Position numbers and translations under genes: made by a program
DNA from: Sphagnum compactum
Taxonomy: Eukaryota; Bryophyta; Sphagnopsida; Sphagnales
Length of the DNA: 64,000 bases
Reading direction: 5' to 3'
Assembly (NCBI GenBank): GCA_965153455.1
Contig: OZ234497.1
Location: forward strand, 19,585,872-19,649,871
Notes under the pieces: generated by a model
Database searches by the model: none
What the model saw: only the letters and a program-made list of their open reading frames with translations
Told to the model about the DNA's origin: nothing
Shown here: positions 13,660 to 25,072 of the stretch, piece by piece
How positions within the stretch are numbered: the first letter of the stretch is position 1
Layout of the letters: every line of letters starts with the position of its first letter

Positions 13660-13925
13660 TTGGTGCGTATTCGCCCGTGTATTCCCGAAACTCCTTGCTC
13701 GCTACGTACCTGGTGGTATGCGCGCGTATTCCCGAAAGTCCTGTCTCGATACTTTGAGTCTGTTCGTATCCGCGCGCAGATTCCCGAAAGCTCCGTATAC
13801 GAATAGGGTAGGAGCGTAGAGATATAGATCTGGAGCTAGATACGCATATTCCCGAAAGTCCTCGCGAGGTACGTACCTGGTGCGTATCCGCGAGCGTATT
13901 CCCGAAAGTTCGCGCTCGGCAGCTC
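13660..13925 (+). repeat. GC-rich ~50 bp minisatellite, five units
   Basis: ATTCCCGAAA recurs at 13681, 13728, 13780, 13848 and 13898 (spacings 47, 52, 68, 50). Between copies there are shared AGTCCT, CTCG, TACGTACCTGGTG and GTATCCGCGCG blocks. The 123-codon open frame on the minus strand here only reflects the repeat. The tract is much richer in CpG than its surroundings. Confidence 0.85.
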
Positions 13926-14474
13926 AGAGACCTGAGTTCTCTCAAACTTCCGACATTCATAGTCCTGAGCTTTGTATTGAAATTCGGAGCTGCTGGGGCG
14001 GAAGCAGAAGTTGTGGAGAAAACAAACAGAGAGTCAAGAATTGAATTACTGTTGTTGTAGTTTTGTCGAGAATTGGAGTTTTGTCAATTGGTTCAGTGGT
14101 TGCTTTGGGAGGTGAAGAAGAAGAAGAAGCTGGCAAAAGGATCATCAGGGGTGGAGAAATTGCAATGGGAGTCGTCGACAACTTCTCTTTCAATTGTCTC
14201 ATGCAGACTTGCAGCTCCTGCGGTTTGATGATGAGAAGCGGAGCTTGCGGGAAACTGCGTTGTTACCTTTTCGGGTGTCCGAAGGTCACGGGTACCACTA
14301 GTTGTAATTAAATCCACGAATGATTCTCCTGCCACACCTCAATGCATTATCATGGCAATGGAGCGGATCTCCCAAGGCACAAGGACACTGACAGGCTGCA
14401 TGGGGCCATTTTTATTGAAGAGGAGTAAAAGAAAAGATGATGGGAAAAAAAAAACGAAAAGATGAAACCAAAAA

Positions 14475-14544
14475 CTGTACCTTTCGGATTTTGGAAGGCC
14501 TAGTGACAGGCTGTACTGCACCTTCCGAAATCCGGAAGGTACAG
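14475..14544 (+). repeat. Hairpin with 24 bp stem (22 nt loop)
   Basis: Arms 14475-14498 and 14521-14544 pair along all 24 positions, 22 Watson-Crick and two G:U if the plus strand is transcribed. At 70 nt in total it has the shape of a compact small-RNA precursor or a miniature foldback. The core GTACCTTCCGGATTT or its complement is in both arms and, diverged, in the right arm of the hairpin at 13377-13486. Confidence 0.8.
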
Positions 14545-14780
14545 TGAGAAATTCGTCGGGCAGGTTAAGGCACCTGAAAATACACTATGCAAAATCGAAC
14601 TGGACTTTATGGCTATAAAGTTGCCCTCCAAATACACTTACGAAATTGAGATTCATTCTTTTCTAAGATTCAGGAACATAAGTAAGATCTCAAATTAGGT
14701 TAAAAACCCTTGGAAGAGCACTTTTCCAAGATTCCAATGGGGAAATTGGCCAGAAGGCCAGCCAGTACACTGGAAAGTTG

Positions 14781-15090
14781 GCGGAATTTGCAGTTCCTAG
14801 AGTTTTCTTCCAAAAATTCTGAGCTTTTTTGAGCGGCTAATAAGGGGATTAGTATCACGTAATTTGGATTAATGTCCGCTAATCAGGCTCATTCGTAATC
14901 TGACCTAAACAAGATTAGGCGATGCTAATCGGTGGGCGGAATTTCCAGTTCCCAGAGTTTTTTTGGAAAAATCTGTGGTGTTTGAAGCGGCTAAAACGGG
15001 ATTCGGATCATCTAAACTGGATAAGAATCTGGTAATCAGCAGGCTCATTAGTGCTGTGACCTAAACAAGATTAGGCGACGCTTATCGGAT
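14781..15090 (+). repeat. 155 bp tandem duplication
   Basis: Copy 1 is 14781-14935 and copy 2 is 14936-15090. Shared blocks include GCGGAATTT, CAGTTCC.AGAGTTTT, GAGCGGCTAA/GAAGCGGCTAA, AATCAG..GCTCATT and CTAAACAAGATTAGGCGA. The copies are visibly diverged, so the event is old. Confidence 0.8.
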
Positions 15091-16710
15091 CATCTCTCCA
15101 AGGAAAATAGAACCGCGTCGCAGAGGAAATGTGTGTGTTTTTGTGATGTTTTTGCAGATCGTTTTCATCGATTTGTGAAGGTTTTGATGCGCTGTTTGAC
15201 GGGAGCAGATTTGAAAACGAGCGGTGGTTTTATTGCAGGTATGTATGTATGTGTTTGCTTGTGCTACTGTGTTTTCGTAAGCTGATTTTGTTGCAGTTTC
15301 TCGGCCTGGTAGTGATTGTTTTCTTCTCGTGTTTGTGTGTTTGTGTTTGCGGCTGTATGCGGGGGCAAGCGGTTGCTTATTGCGTGTTGAAGTGCACAAA
15401 GAAGTGTGCAAAGGAAAATCATATTATTTACGACGTGATTTTTTTTGTTTTATTTTTTTTCAGTTTTAGTTACGTTGCTGTGAAGCTTTGTGTTTGTGCA
15501 ACAATGTTCTAAGTGAAGTTTGCTGATGAGGGTTTTAGAGGGGAAGCAGATAACAGACGAAGAAGACACAGGACAAAGAATATTGAGAATAGAAGGGAAA
15601 GTGAAAAGAGCAGGGAAGACACAAGGGAGAAATGAAAGGGGAAAGAGAGAGACAAGAGGAATAACGGAAACAACACAAAATCAGTAGAGAAACGAACACT
15701 ACAAATAGCAGAAAAGGAAGAAGGAACAAACGAACGAATAATCCATCTGAATGTACCAGCAATTTCTTCACAAAGGCAGGGAGAGATGTGTCAGAGGAGC
15801 TAGCAGATCGGAGGCAGAGAGAAGCATAGAGAAAAGGATTGGATAGGAGAAGAGGCAACAAACTGTTCATTGGAATGAGTAGCTGAATCTGTCTTTCTTC
15901 GAGAGCTCAGATGAATCAAGATTGTTTCCATACCTAGTTTTCAGAAAACTCCATCTGAAGGTTTGCAAAACATGGATCCTCTTCAGTACAATAAGTAGCT
16001 CAACAAGACTCATGCACAAGATGATGATACACAGCTTATGAACACTGAAAAAACCTCTCTGGTTTGGTGCAGTGAAAGATTTCTTTCATCAATCTTTTCT
16101 GTTTTGTTTACTGTTCTCTTTCCGGCAGTGTCTGGTAGCTCTAACATGGTGTTGCAAAGCTCATAATGTAAGTTCTCAAATAGCAAGGAATGTGTTATGA
16201 GTTTACAGATTCTTATCTTTGTATCTAGAGTGATTTGATCAGGAGACACCAACATTGAACTTGTGCACTTGGAAACCTTTGCATATGGATAGATCCATTT
16301 AGAAAATTTGGATTGAAAATTCCAGGGACTAAGGAGCAGGGTTCTGTTTCCATTTGATTTAAACTGGAGTCTTATTGTGTGTCTAACGGGGACTATTGCA
16401 TTTGGCAGCAAAGGTAGGAGCTGATGTGGAGTCTCGGTAATCATTGTTACAGAGTGCTTGGGATCCAACCTAGGGAGACATCATCCATTATATTTTTTCA
16501 GCTTCTGAGGCATTATAGCTATCCCACACTGGAGAGGAGAAAACACTGAGGACCGCACTCACTGCATTGTAGAGAACAGGAAGAGAACCTTTCACCAAGC
16601 AGCAAGATTGCAACAAGGTTGGGATTGTTTTGAATAGAGAAAGTTCAAGCTGGACCCCTGCTTAAAAGGATAAGTGAACTGTTGTCTGGAAATTCAACAA
16701 AACAGCAAAA
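15091..16710 (+). promoter_or_regulatory. Presumed ICME promoter and leader region
   Basis: Non-coding sequence upstream of the ICME start. 15541-15870 is strikingly purine-rich (A/G) on the plus strand; its open frame on the minus strand is low-complexity and not a gene. No clear TATA box was identified, and a transcription start cannot be placed. A spliced 5' UTR is possible. Confidence 0.35.
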
Positions 16711-19700
16711 ATGATGCTCACCACAGATGGTGTCTACAAAAGTATAGCCTTGCCACCACGAGTACTTGAGAATGGTTTAAACTCAGAAATCCCAAAACCT
16801 GGGCTTGGGCACTCGTACACAAAGTTGAGCAATGGGAGCTCCGAGATTGAAATGGACACTATAGTTGAAGTTGAGGACTTGTCCGTGGATGGAAGGCCGG
16901 TATTATCTTCTGAAGAATCCGGGGAATGGTCAAGCAGTAGCAGTGTTCCAGAGTTGGCATCTATTAGTGAACCCACAAGACATCCTCGCCGTGTACGTGA
17001 CCAAACTTTCAAAATCTGCTCTCTCTTTTCATCCTCTCTTTTCTCTCATGCACACACCTGTGTAAACTTATTCTGCATAGTAATTTGTTGTGTTTTTTAT
17101 GTGTAACAGCACAAGCGTCGTCCTCTTGGGGGAGAACATCGCCGACGGCGTGGCTCAAATCGACAAAGTTCATTCCAAGAGTTTCGAAGTGATGTGCAAC
17201 ATGCAGCTACTGAAACCTACTTGATCTCTCGGCTAACCCTAACCCTTCTTCGATACCTCGGGTGTGGCCTCTTTTCCAGTATGTTTCTATTTGCAGCGTT
17301 TCTTGGACACTCATAAGGTTACGACTGCACTCATTGTCATGTTATCTTCAAAATGTTTTTGTGGAGTTTTCTCTGCAATCTCATAGATATATTTCCTTTA
17401 CTGTGTGGGCGGTTATGAAGAAGCTCATTATGTTGCTTCAAACATGATGTAAATCAATCTACTAAGAGATACCTTTGCTTTTTTGACAGAATTGGTACTC
17501 GATGGATAGGCAAGTTTATTCGTCTAGCACTCTATGCCCTTTTCCTTATGCCTGGTTTCATTCAAGGTGAGGATGTTGCTTCTCCCTTTGAGCCCAACTC
17601 TAGATGTAGTATATGTATACAACATTCATATTTGAGACCTAAGCTTAATTGAAATAGTACCCTTATGCTCAGCCATAGACAGGTTATACAGACCTGACCA
17701 CAGTACCCTGCCTTTATCCATGCTCCTTTTTTTAGTGCTTGCTTTGGGGAGGATCTTTGGTAAATTGGTAGATTGATATGTGCCAATTGGAGTGTGTACA
17801 GTTGGCTTTTTCTACTATTTTTCCAAGTCTGTGCACCGCAGCATCATTTATGGGGACCAACCTCGAAATAGGTAGTTACTTCATACATAAACACAAAACA
17901 TCTGTTGGGAGCAAGAAAGTTATGGGATCCAAGTCCTTATATAGTGTTTTTTTTTGCTGCATGGTGTTATGTCTGCAACTGGAATTTAATTATTCAACCC
18001 AGGCTGGTAAGCACAACTCAATTGGGGCATGATAAATTGGTGTATGATGGACAGATTGGACTTATACCTGCCACCAGAGAGCGATAAACCAAAGCCTGTG
18101 GTGATTTTTGTGACAGGTGGTGCTTGGATTATTGGGTATGTGTGGATTTCCTATCACTCAGAGCCCAGCTGAACTGACTTTTGCTGATGCATTCCAAAGG
18201 CACTTCTTTGGGCACACTTTTGAAATATAGGGTGGATTTGGCAGGTACAAAGCCTGGGGCTCTTTACTAGGCCAACAGCTTCTTGAACGCAACGTTATTG
18301 TTGTGTGCATTGATTATAGGTTTTGTTCTCACACCTTTCCATGATGATATGTTATTACTTAATTTCTGTATAAATGCCATTGCATTCAGACAAGGTTTTG
18401 GAAGATTTTGTTCATCTAATTTCACACTGTGTTAGCTGGAATAGCTATAGGGTTTTGCTATGTGGGGAAATAACACCTTTGTTGCATAATGTGTATATCT
18501 GCACCTCAATGCAACTGTGAGACTAAAAGAAATATAGAACAGTTCTATAGAACAGTTGACAGGACTGGCATTGTGACCTCATCTGAGAAACCAGAGTCTA
18601 TACACATTCACACTGGCCAGGGTTATTAAGACTTTACAAATCAGTCCCAAAGTACTTTTGCAGTGTTCCCAAACCATCGCATAATCCCTAGCCCTGAATG
18701 TCCTTTGCAACTACTTGGAGCCAACTCCAAATAGAATCTCCTACCCTGCAAGCTAGGAAGCAGCAGATGGATAATGTTGAAAATTGTGGACTTGCAGGAA
18801 TTTTCCACAGGGCTGTGTTAGTGATATGATATCAGATATCACAACAGGAATAGGTTATGTGGTTCAAAATATTGCAAGCTATGGTGGTGATACAGACAGG
18901 TCAGGCTGTGTGTGATAGACTTGACATCAAGTATGATCTTGGCATAAACTATGATCCATGCAGTCTTGGGCTTTCAACCATTTTGATTAACTTGCTGTCC
19001 ACACACCTCATATGATATCTGATAAGTATGTGTATGTTCAATGCAAGCAGGTTATATTTAGCAGGTCAATCAGCTGGGGCACATCTTGCTGCTTGTGCTT
19101 TGATAATGCAAGCTAAAAAGGAATATTTTGAAGATCCTACAAAGATTGTCTGGAGGGCCTCACAATTGAGAGCTTATTTTGCTCTTTCTGGAGGGTAAGT
19201 CACTGACATTCTACTAGTTTAGTGTGCAATTTTCCACTTCAGAGAATCCTGAAGCCTGGTGGATGACCTCAGCTATGCAGGAAATGGGTCCCTAAGAGAG
19301 CCATATAATTTGACATGACTGCAACATATATATGAGTTCAGAGGTGTGAGCTTTGCAGTTTGTGCCACATGCTATGACATCCTTAGCTGCAACAGTCATG
19401 GCCACTTTGCAAGAGTTTATGAGTTCAAAGCCCATTAGATCTATGCTGGTAGCTTGATGATATGAGTAATTGGGTCTACTCTCATTCTAGTTTTCAGAAT
19501 CTAGTGGCCTAGTGACTCTGGGCAACCGAGCTCCGATGTTGAACAGTCCATCCAAATTGGTCTGCCTGTGAAATGACTTTGTAATGTCCAAAGTCTGAAG
19601 TTTGAACCCCCTACATACATTTTGCCACCTAATTTTATGATTAGACAAAGCACTTTCTTTAATGTCCAGCTTCCGAACGAATGGTGTTCAACTTTCAGAA

Positions 19701-21021
19701 ATTTTGTTCACACTGAATCTCATAATCCTTTGTAACACTGGTTTTCTGAATGAATCTAGCACAAACTTGCATCCAGATATGAGATATGCTGTTTTCTCAT
19801 GTTTCAAAATGCTGGGGTGCAGTTTTTCTTCAGAAATTTTGAGGTATGACTCAAGTTCAGGCAGGAATGTTTTCATGATAATTTTGTGGGGTTGGTTGTC
19901 CAAACAGATACAATCTTCTGAAGCTTGTGGAGCATTTCCATCAACGAGGCCTCTATCGGTCACTTTTCCTTAGGTACCTTCAAAAACAAGACCTTTTCAC
20001 ATATTTTGACATTTACATATTCAACAGTTGTTTCCTCTATCAGCAACACATAAATACACTGGATTTTTGCAGTGTGATGGAGGGGGAGGCATCATTGCCA
20101 CTCTTCTCGCCAGAAATTATGGTGATGAACCCTTCTTTTCGCCCAGCAGTTCCTTTACTGCCACCAATTACGCTATTCCATGGAACGGCTGATTTCTCCA
20201 TTCCTTATGAGGCCAGGTACTGTGATATGAACTGACTTCCTAGTGAATCAGATTCTTATTCTTCTTGAGTAAGGGCCTGAAGAGAATTTTTGTCATGTAC
20301 TTTCTTCACAGTATGTTGGTATGGTATGTTGCAGTGTCACTTTTGGAGAGGCATTACAATTGGTGGGTGCAAAGGTGTCTACAATTTTGTACCCTGACAA
20401 AACACACACAGACTTATTCTTGCAGGTTCTTGCCCTAACCTTGAGACCCTCTTTATTGATTGGCTTGTGTGTGTTGGTGGTGAGAAATTTTCCCATTATG
20501 CAAACACTGCAAGCCCATCCCCTACTCTTTTGTTGCTCACCTCAGAGTGAGTTTTACAGTACCTGGCCCTTTGAATTGCTTGAGAAGGGAGTGAAGAGCT
20601 GGTTGTTTACCATGAGGGAATGTAATTACTCTCTGTAACAGGGCTCCACAAGCTAATATATTTTAGTTACACTTTAATGATGATCACAACCAGATAATAT
20701 ATCAATCTTGATTTAATATTTCAGAGGATGTGGGCTGTCCAGTGGACTCAGATAGCCTTCCTTTGTATTCACAAATAGAGGGGTAATCTGTGACCATCTA
20801 TAGGATCAATTCTGAGTTGCAGGATCTTTCTTTATGATGGGGTATTTCTGACATTTCAGGATCCAATGCGTGGTGGTAAGGATAAGTTGTTAGGAGACAT
20901 TCTTTCAGTTGTGTTTGCTGATGATGAAGAAGCAAAAGCTGAAGATGCAGTGACAATGATGCGCCGGCGTCTTGTGCCTGAAATTCTCTTGCAACTTGCC
21001 CGTAAAGTCAGTCCATTCTGA
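16711..21021 (+). CDS. ICME: Isoprenylcysteine alpha-carbonyl methylesterase
   Basis: Twelve coding exons keep frame: 16711-16992, 17110-17261, 17490-17566, 17802-17871, 18055-18135, 18245-18319, 18798-18899, 19051-19194, 19908-19973, 20073-20216, 20335-20425, 20860-21021; 481 residues, a little longer than the ~430 of Arabidopsis ICME. The enzyme hydrolyses the methyl ester on prenylated C-terminal cysteines at membranes and in plants dampens ABA-related signalling (family knowledge). Visible: acidic Ser-rich N-terminus (1-94), hydrophobic segment about 154-177, oxyanion motif TGGAW (214-218), nucleophile elbow GQSAG with Ser287, acid HGTAD with Asp390, and KTHTDLF with His422, so the alpha/beta-hydrolase triad is complete. 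ATG at 16711 is followed by a second ATG, so initiation could be at either. There is no frameshift or stop. Confidence 0.95.
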
Positions 21022-22069
21022 AGATTAGACTCCAATGTTCAATAGATCACAGTTTTAAATGAAAACATTCGTGCATGTGAATTGAATGATTTCACTTGTT
21101 GCTTTGAGAGAACACTGAGGTCACTGCAGTTTGTAGATGCAGCTTTATTGTTTTGCTACTAATTTAGGTGTATTCCAACCACAGCCTGTGGCCTTGATAG
21201 ACAGCAGACACCACTGAACTTTTGACAGTGACGTGGCTGAAACTGGTTAGGGTATCTTGCCTCAATAGTGTGTGCAGGCTTTCTAGAGTATGCAACAGGT
21301 TTTTCCATGGTGATCTGATTTAAGCCAAATCAATTTTACAAACGGAAACTGAACAGATTCCACAACAGAGAGTGATTTTTTGTCCTTTTATGATGTTCTG
21401 AATCATGTAGGTCCTAAACTATTCAGTCTCTATAGTATCTCTAACAACTAGAGGTCTTATTGCAACACATTTTTTCAGTGGTAATTTGCAACTTGATCTG
21501 TGTTGTAATCCATCTTTGTTGTTTTTTCCTGAGCTCATGTGGCTTAGGTTTTTTCCTGCAGTATCAAAGTGGACAGCCGCTTAACTGACTGAAAGAACTT
21601 GGCTAGTGGGAGATCTATGGTTAAATGGATGGTCGTAGTGCGCAGTGTAATTGACAGGAGGTTGGAACCTAGGTGAGCTTTTCTCAACTGCCCATCCCTT
21701 TGAATTGCGGTTTGACAAAAGAAGCCAGGCAAATACACCAATGACTGAAGTTGCCCCTTTCTGTTATTGTGTCTATGATGCTTTAGGTTGGCAATTGCAA
21801 ATCACACTAATTCAATTTGAATGCTGAGGACTCTACTTCTTGCAAGTGTGCAGCTGAGCTTTCAAATCTATGTTGCTTCTTTAAAATGCTTGTGTCTGTG
21901 AATGTACATTGAACTGTTTCCAGAGATTAAAGTTAGTCTTAAAGTAATCCTTACTCTGGGCCTGACTCCGGTCCTCACTGGACTCACTCATCCTCCCTTG
22001 CTGTCCATAAAGTCCATCAAAGTGAGATCAGTCCTAAGGATGAACTCCTCAAAGTAACCACCACAGTTT
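21022..22069. other. ICME 3' flank, no gene seen
   Basis: 3' UTR and intergenic DNA. Open frames are short. A local run of GGTCCTCACT/GGACTCACTC-like words occurs near 21965-21995. Confidence 0.5.
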
Positions 22070-23340
22070 TTTTTTAATCGGACTACAGTTTATCTAGGTT
22101 ATTGGTACATAGATTAGGAGATTACCTAAGTAAAGGACTAATTAAAGCTGATTATGTAATGGCTTAACTATTTACCTCCTTACTTAATTAACAGCTATTT
22201 ATCTATCTACCCATGGTCTACCTACTTATCTACCTATGGGTTATTTACCTATATACCCACTTATCTATGTCTATTTAGGATAGGGATGATGAAAAAGCCT
22301 TCATGGGAGCTACATATGGTCTACCCAAGAGTCTACTTAAGGACCATTTTAAGGGTTACCTAGGAGTTACTTAGAAAACTAAGTAAGACCTATCTTGGGA
22401 TTTTAAAAATGTTTCCTAGGTTATAGGATACCTAAAGATTATTTATGGGAATGACTTAAGTACCCCATTAAAGGGTATTTAGGACCTACATAAGGATTAT
22501 TTAAAGATCACCTAAGGACTTACCTAAGTTGTGGGTTATATATAATATAAGGGCTATCAAAAGCTTACGTAGGGAGTTACATAAGATTACATAAAGACCT
22601 ACCTAAGTTAGGGGATACTTAAGGAACTACAAAGGATTTACATATGGATTATGAGTCACCCTTATGTAACCCCTTAACGTAGGCCCTATTTGCATTATGA
22701 ATTAACTTTAAGTAACCTTTAAATAACACATAGGTATTCCCTAACTTAAAAAATTCCTAGTTATCTTCACAAGTAGGTTTTATGTAACCTTTTAAGTAGC
22801 CTTCAAATATCCCATAACCTAGATAGCCCTTTAGGTAAGTCTCAAATAGTCTCTTAAATAATCCTTAGCTATCCCATACCCTAGGTAGGCCCTTAGGTGT
22901 TCGCTATGATAGTCCTTAGGTAGTCATGTATGCAGGCTTTTGATAATCCATAAGAAACCCCCTAGGTAGGCTCTATGTAACCTTTTTAAGTATCCCATAG
23001 CCTAGGTAAGTCTTTAAATATTTCCTTGGGTTCTCTAGGTAGCCCCTAAATGGTTTCTTTAAGTAGCTCCTTAAGTAGTCCTCAAGTATCCCATAACCTA
23101 GGAAGGTCTTTAGATGTTTCCTTGGATTCCTTACGGAAGCTTTATATAGTCCCCCAAGTAGTCCTTAGGTATATTATAACCTAGGTAGATCTTTAGATGT
23201 CTCTCTTAAAAGTTCTTACAGAGGCCTTAAATATCCATTAACTTAAGAAATTTTTAACTAACCTTCTTAGGTGAGATTTGTGTAATTCTCTAAATTTTCC
23301 TTAGGCATCCCATAACATAAAAAAGCCCCTCCACCACAGA
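22070..23340. repeat. Foldback array of a degenerate CCTAGGTTA-type repeat
   Basis: In the left arm (to about 22655) the plus strand reads CCTAGGTTATAGGATACC, ACCTAAG and AAGGATTA words. In the right arm (from about 22660) the complementary words TATCCCATAACCTAGG, CTTAGGTA and CTTTAGATG dominate. At the centre 22632-22647 pairs with 22660-22675 at 13 of 16 positions. Word spacing is irregular (about 65-115 bp), so this is an old minisatellite that was inverted, or a foldback element. It has no coding capacity. Confidence 0.75.
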
Positions 23341-24904
23341 AACACTGCAAAGACTAAAAACTCAAGAAAAGCTAAAGACACGCTTACTCTTTAGACCATA
23401 TAATGTCCCTTTGGGCCATGGCATTCCTGAAATTTGCCTTGGATGGACTCTTATTAAGGGACTGTCTGAGTCCTTAGACATTACATATTACAAAATGTGA
23501 GCGCAATTCACTAATCCTGTGCTCATTAGGTCAGTAAATTCATTGTTTTCCCACTAGGTCCCATTCATTATGACCAATGAATTCACTCAACATTCAATGA
23601 AATTAGTTAACATAAAGAGACACCTTTTATTGTAATATGACATGAAGTAGAACACTTCCTCATAGCCTCCTAATTCACCCTTTGTATGTACCCCGTCACA
23701 AGGCAAGCATAACCTACTTCAACGTATTATGCATGAATAAAATTATCTTGGTTGATGAAATTTAGCACAATGTGATTGCCCACATGAACAATACGTGGTA
23801 ACTTGGTGATGGATAAAATTGTGTTCTTGAATCAAATCAACACCGCAAATGCAATTGATTTCACGGATGAAATGAATTACATGGAGGGCCTTTGGAAAGA
23901 TGAGAAATTTTTTTTTGAAATGGCATTGACCACAACCCTAAAGTTAATACACATGGATGAGAATTGACGAGACAAATGAACTTTACTACCAAGGTGGAAT
24001 TTATATTCATGAAATCTATCACATGGATGAAAAAAATAATTGTGAATGACTTATAGTATTGGTGATATTGAAATATGGATTATGAAAGGTATCACATGAA
24101 TGACTTTCATGGTGGAAAATGACAATCATTTGTAATATATTCACAAAAATAATTACTTTGAACCTCTTCCTAGTACAATTTTCATACACTATTATTAAAA
24201 ATGGAAAAATGGCCATATATACAAATAAAAATGAAAAAAAAAATCTCTACTACACATGACCATTTCTTTAGGGGAAATTTGTTCTCTAATCTACCTACAT
24301 GGAATGAAGTGTGATATAGCAACAATTTATTTTATTTTTTGGGTTGCAAACAATCATGGAAATCATGAGCATCCCAAGTAATTGAGGGAAAAAAAAATTA
24401 CATTAGTAATAATAATAATAATAACACTCATAGACGAAATGTATTTATTATCATTCGTGGATGAAGTTCATCCATCATCAATCTCAGTGGATCATAGTCA
24501 TTGTGTGGCATAGACCCTATTGGCAGCCTGTTCTTGGGTTTTTGGGATTTTGTGTTTTTGGTTTGACTCAAGGTCTTACACTCGGAGATCAGTTGTTCCC
24601 AATGACTGTGTTCTCAGCATCCTTTGCTCCTCCAGAATTTTTTGCAGGATGGGGTTGTAGTACCATTGTCAGGAGGAAGGTATTGGAGAAGACTGATTTG
24701 AATTGTGTGAAAAACTGGTGCATTGCAGCTTGCTCCACCCAGCCACCCACAAGAAGATTTCAAGACTTTTCGCTCAAAAGGCTGAGTGTAACTAAAAGGT
24801 GCAGGGCAACAAATCTAGTAGGAGGTAAATCTTTTCTCTCACTTTCCACCCTAAAAATTCGGAGATTAGGTCAGTTCTGGACTTTGGGTATACATGTGGT
24901 TTTT
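23341..24904. other. Intergenic; a 168-codon open frame of doubtful meaning
   Basis: Contains an AT-rich tract and an (ATA/AAT)n microsatellite near 24405-24424. An ATG-initiated open frame at 24461-24967 shows no domain I recognise, and it runs into the 81 bp duplication that precedes the next gene. I treat it as 5' flank or leader rather than a gene. Confidence 0.4.
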
Positions 24905-24917
24905 GATCTGTTGAAGT

Positions 24918-25070
24918 TTTTGGAGTTGTCATGGATCCAGGTTTTTGATCTGAACTTTTGGGCGTGAATTTCTTTCTGGATTGATTTGTGTTGAATTTAT
25001 TTGGAGTTGCCATGGATCCAGGTGTTGATCTGCACTTTTGTTGTGAATTTCTGGATTGGTTTGTGTGTAG
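24918..25070 (+). repeat. 81 bp tandem duplication in the leader
   Basis: TGGAGTTGTCATGGATCCAG at 24921-24940 recurs as TGGAGTTGCCATGGATCCAG at 25002-25021. Both are followed by GTxxTTGATCTG.ACTTTTG and a GGATTG.TTTGTG block. Each copy carries an ATG upstream of the chosen start codon. Confidence 0.8.
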
Positions 25071-25072
25071 AT

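Noticed and set aside
13589-13960. 123-codon minus-strand open frame
   Set aside because: Wholly made of the ~50 bp minisatellite; its FRE-type repeats come from the DNA repeat.
15535-15870. 111-codon minus-strand open frame
   Set aside because: Low-complexity Leu/Phe/Ser product of a purine-rich leader tract, with no domain.
16010-16468. 152-codon minus-strand open frame before ICME
   Set aside because: No recognisable domain or family; it lies in the likely ICME leader and may be chance.
24461-24967. 168-codon plus-strand open frame
   Set aside because: Starts with ATG, but I recognise no domain, and its end lies in the duplicated leader of the next gene.
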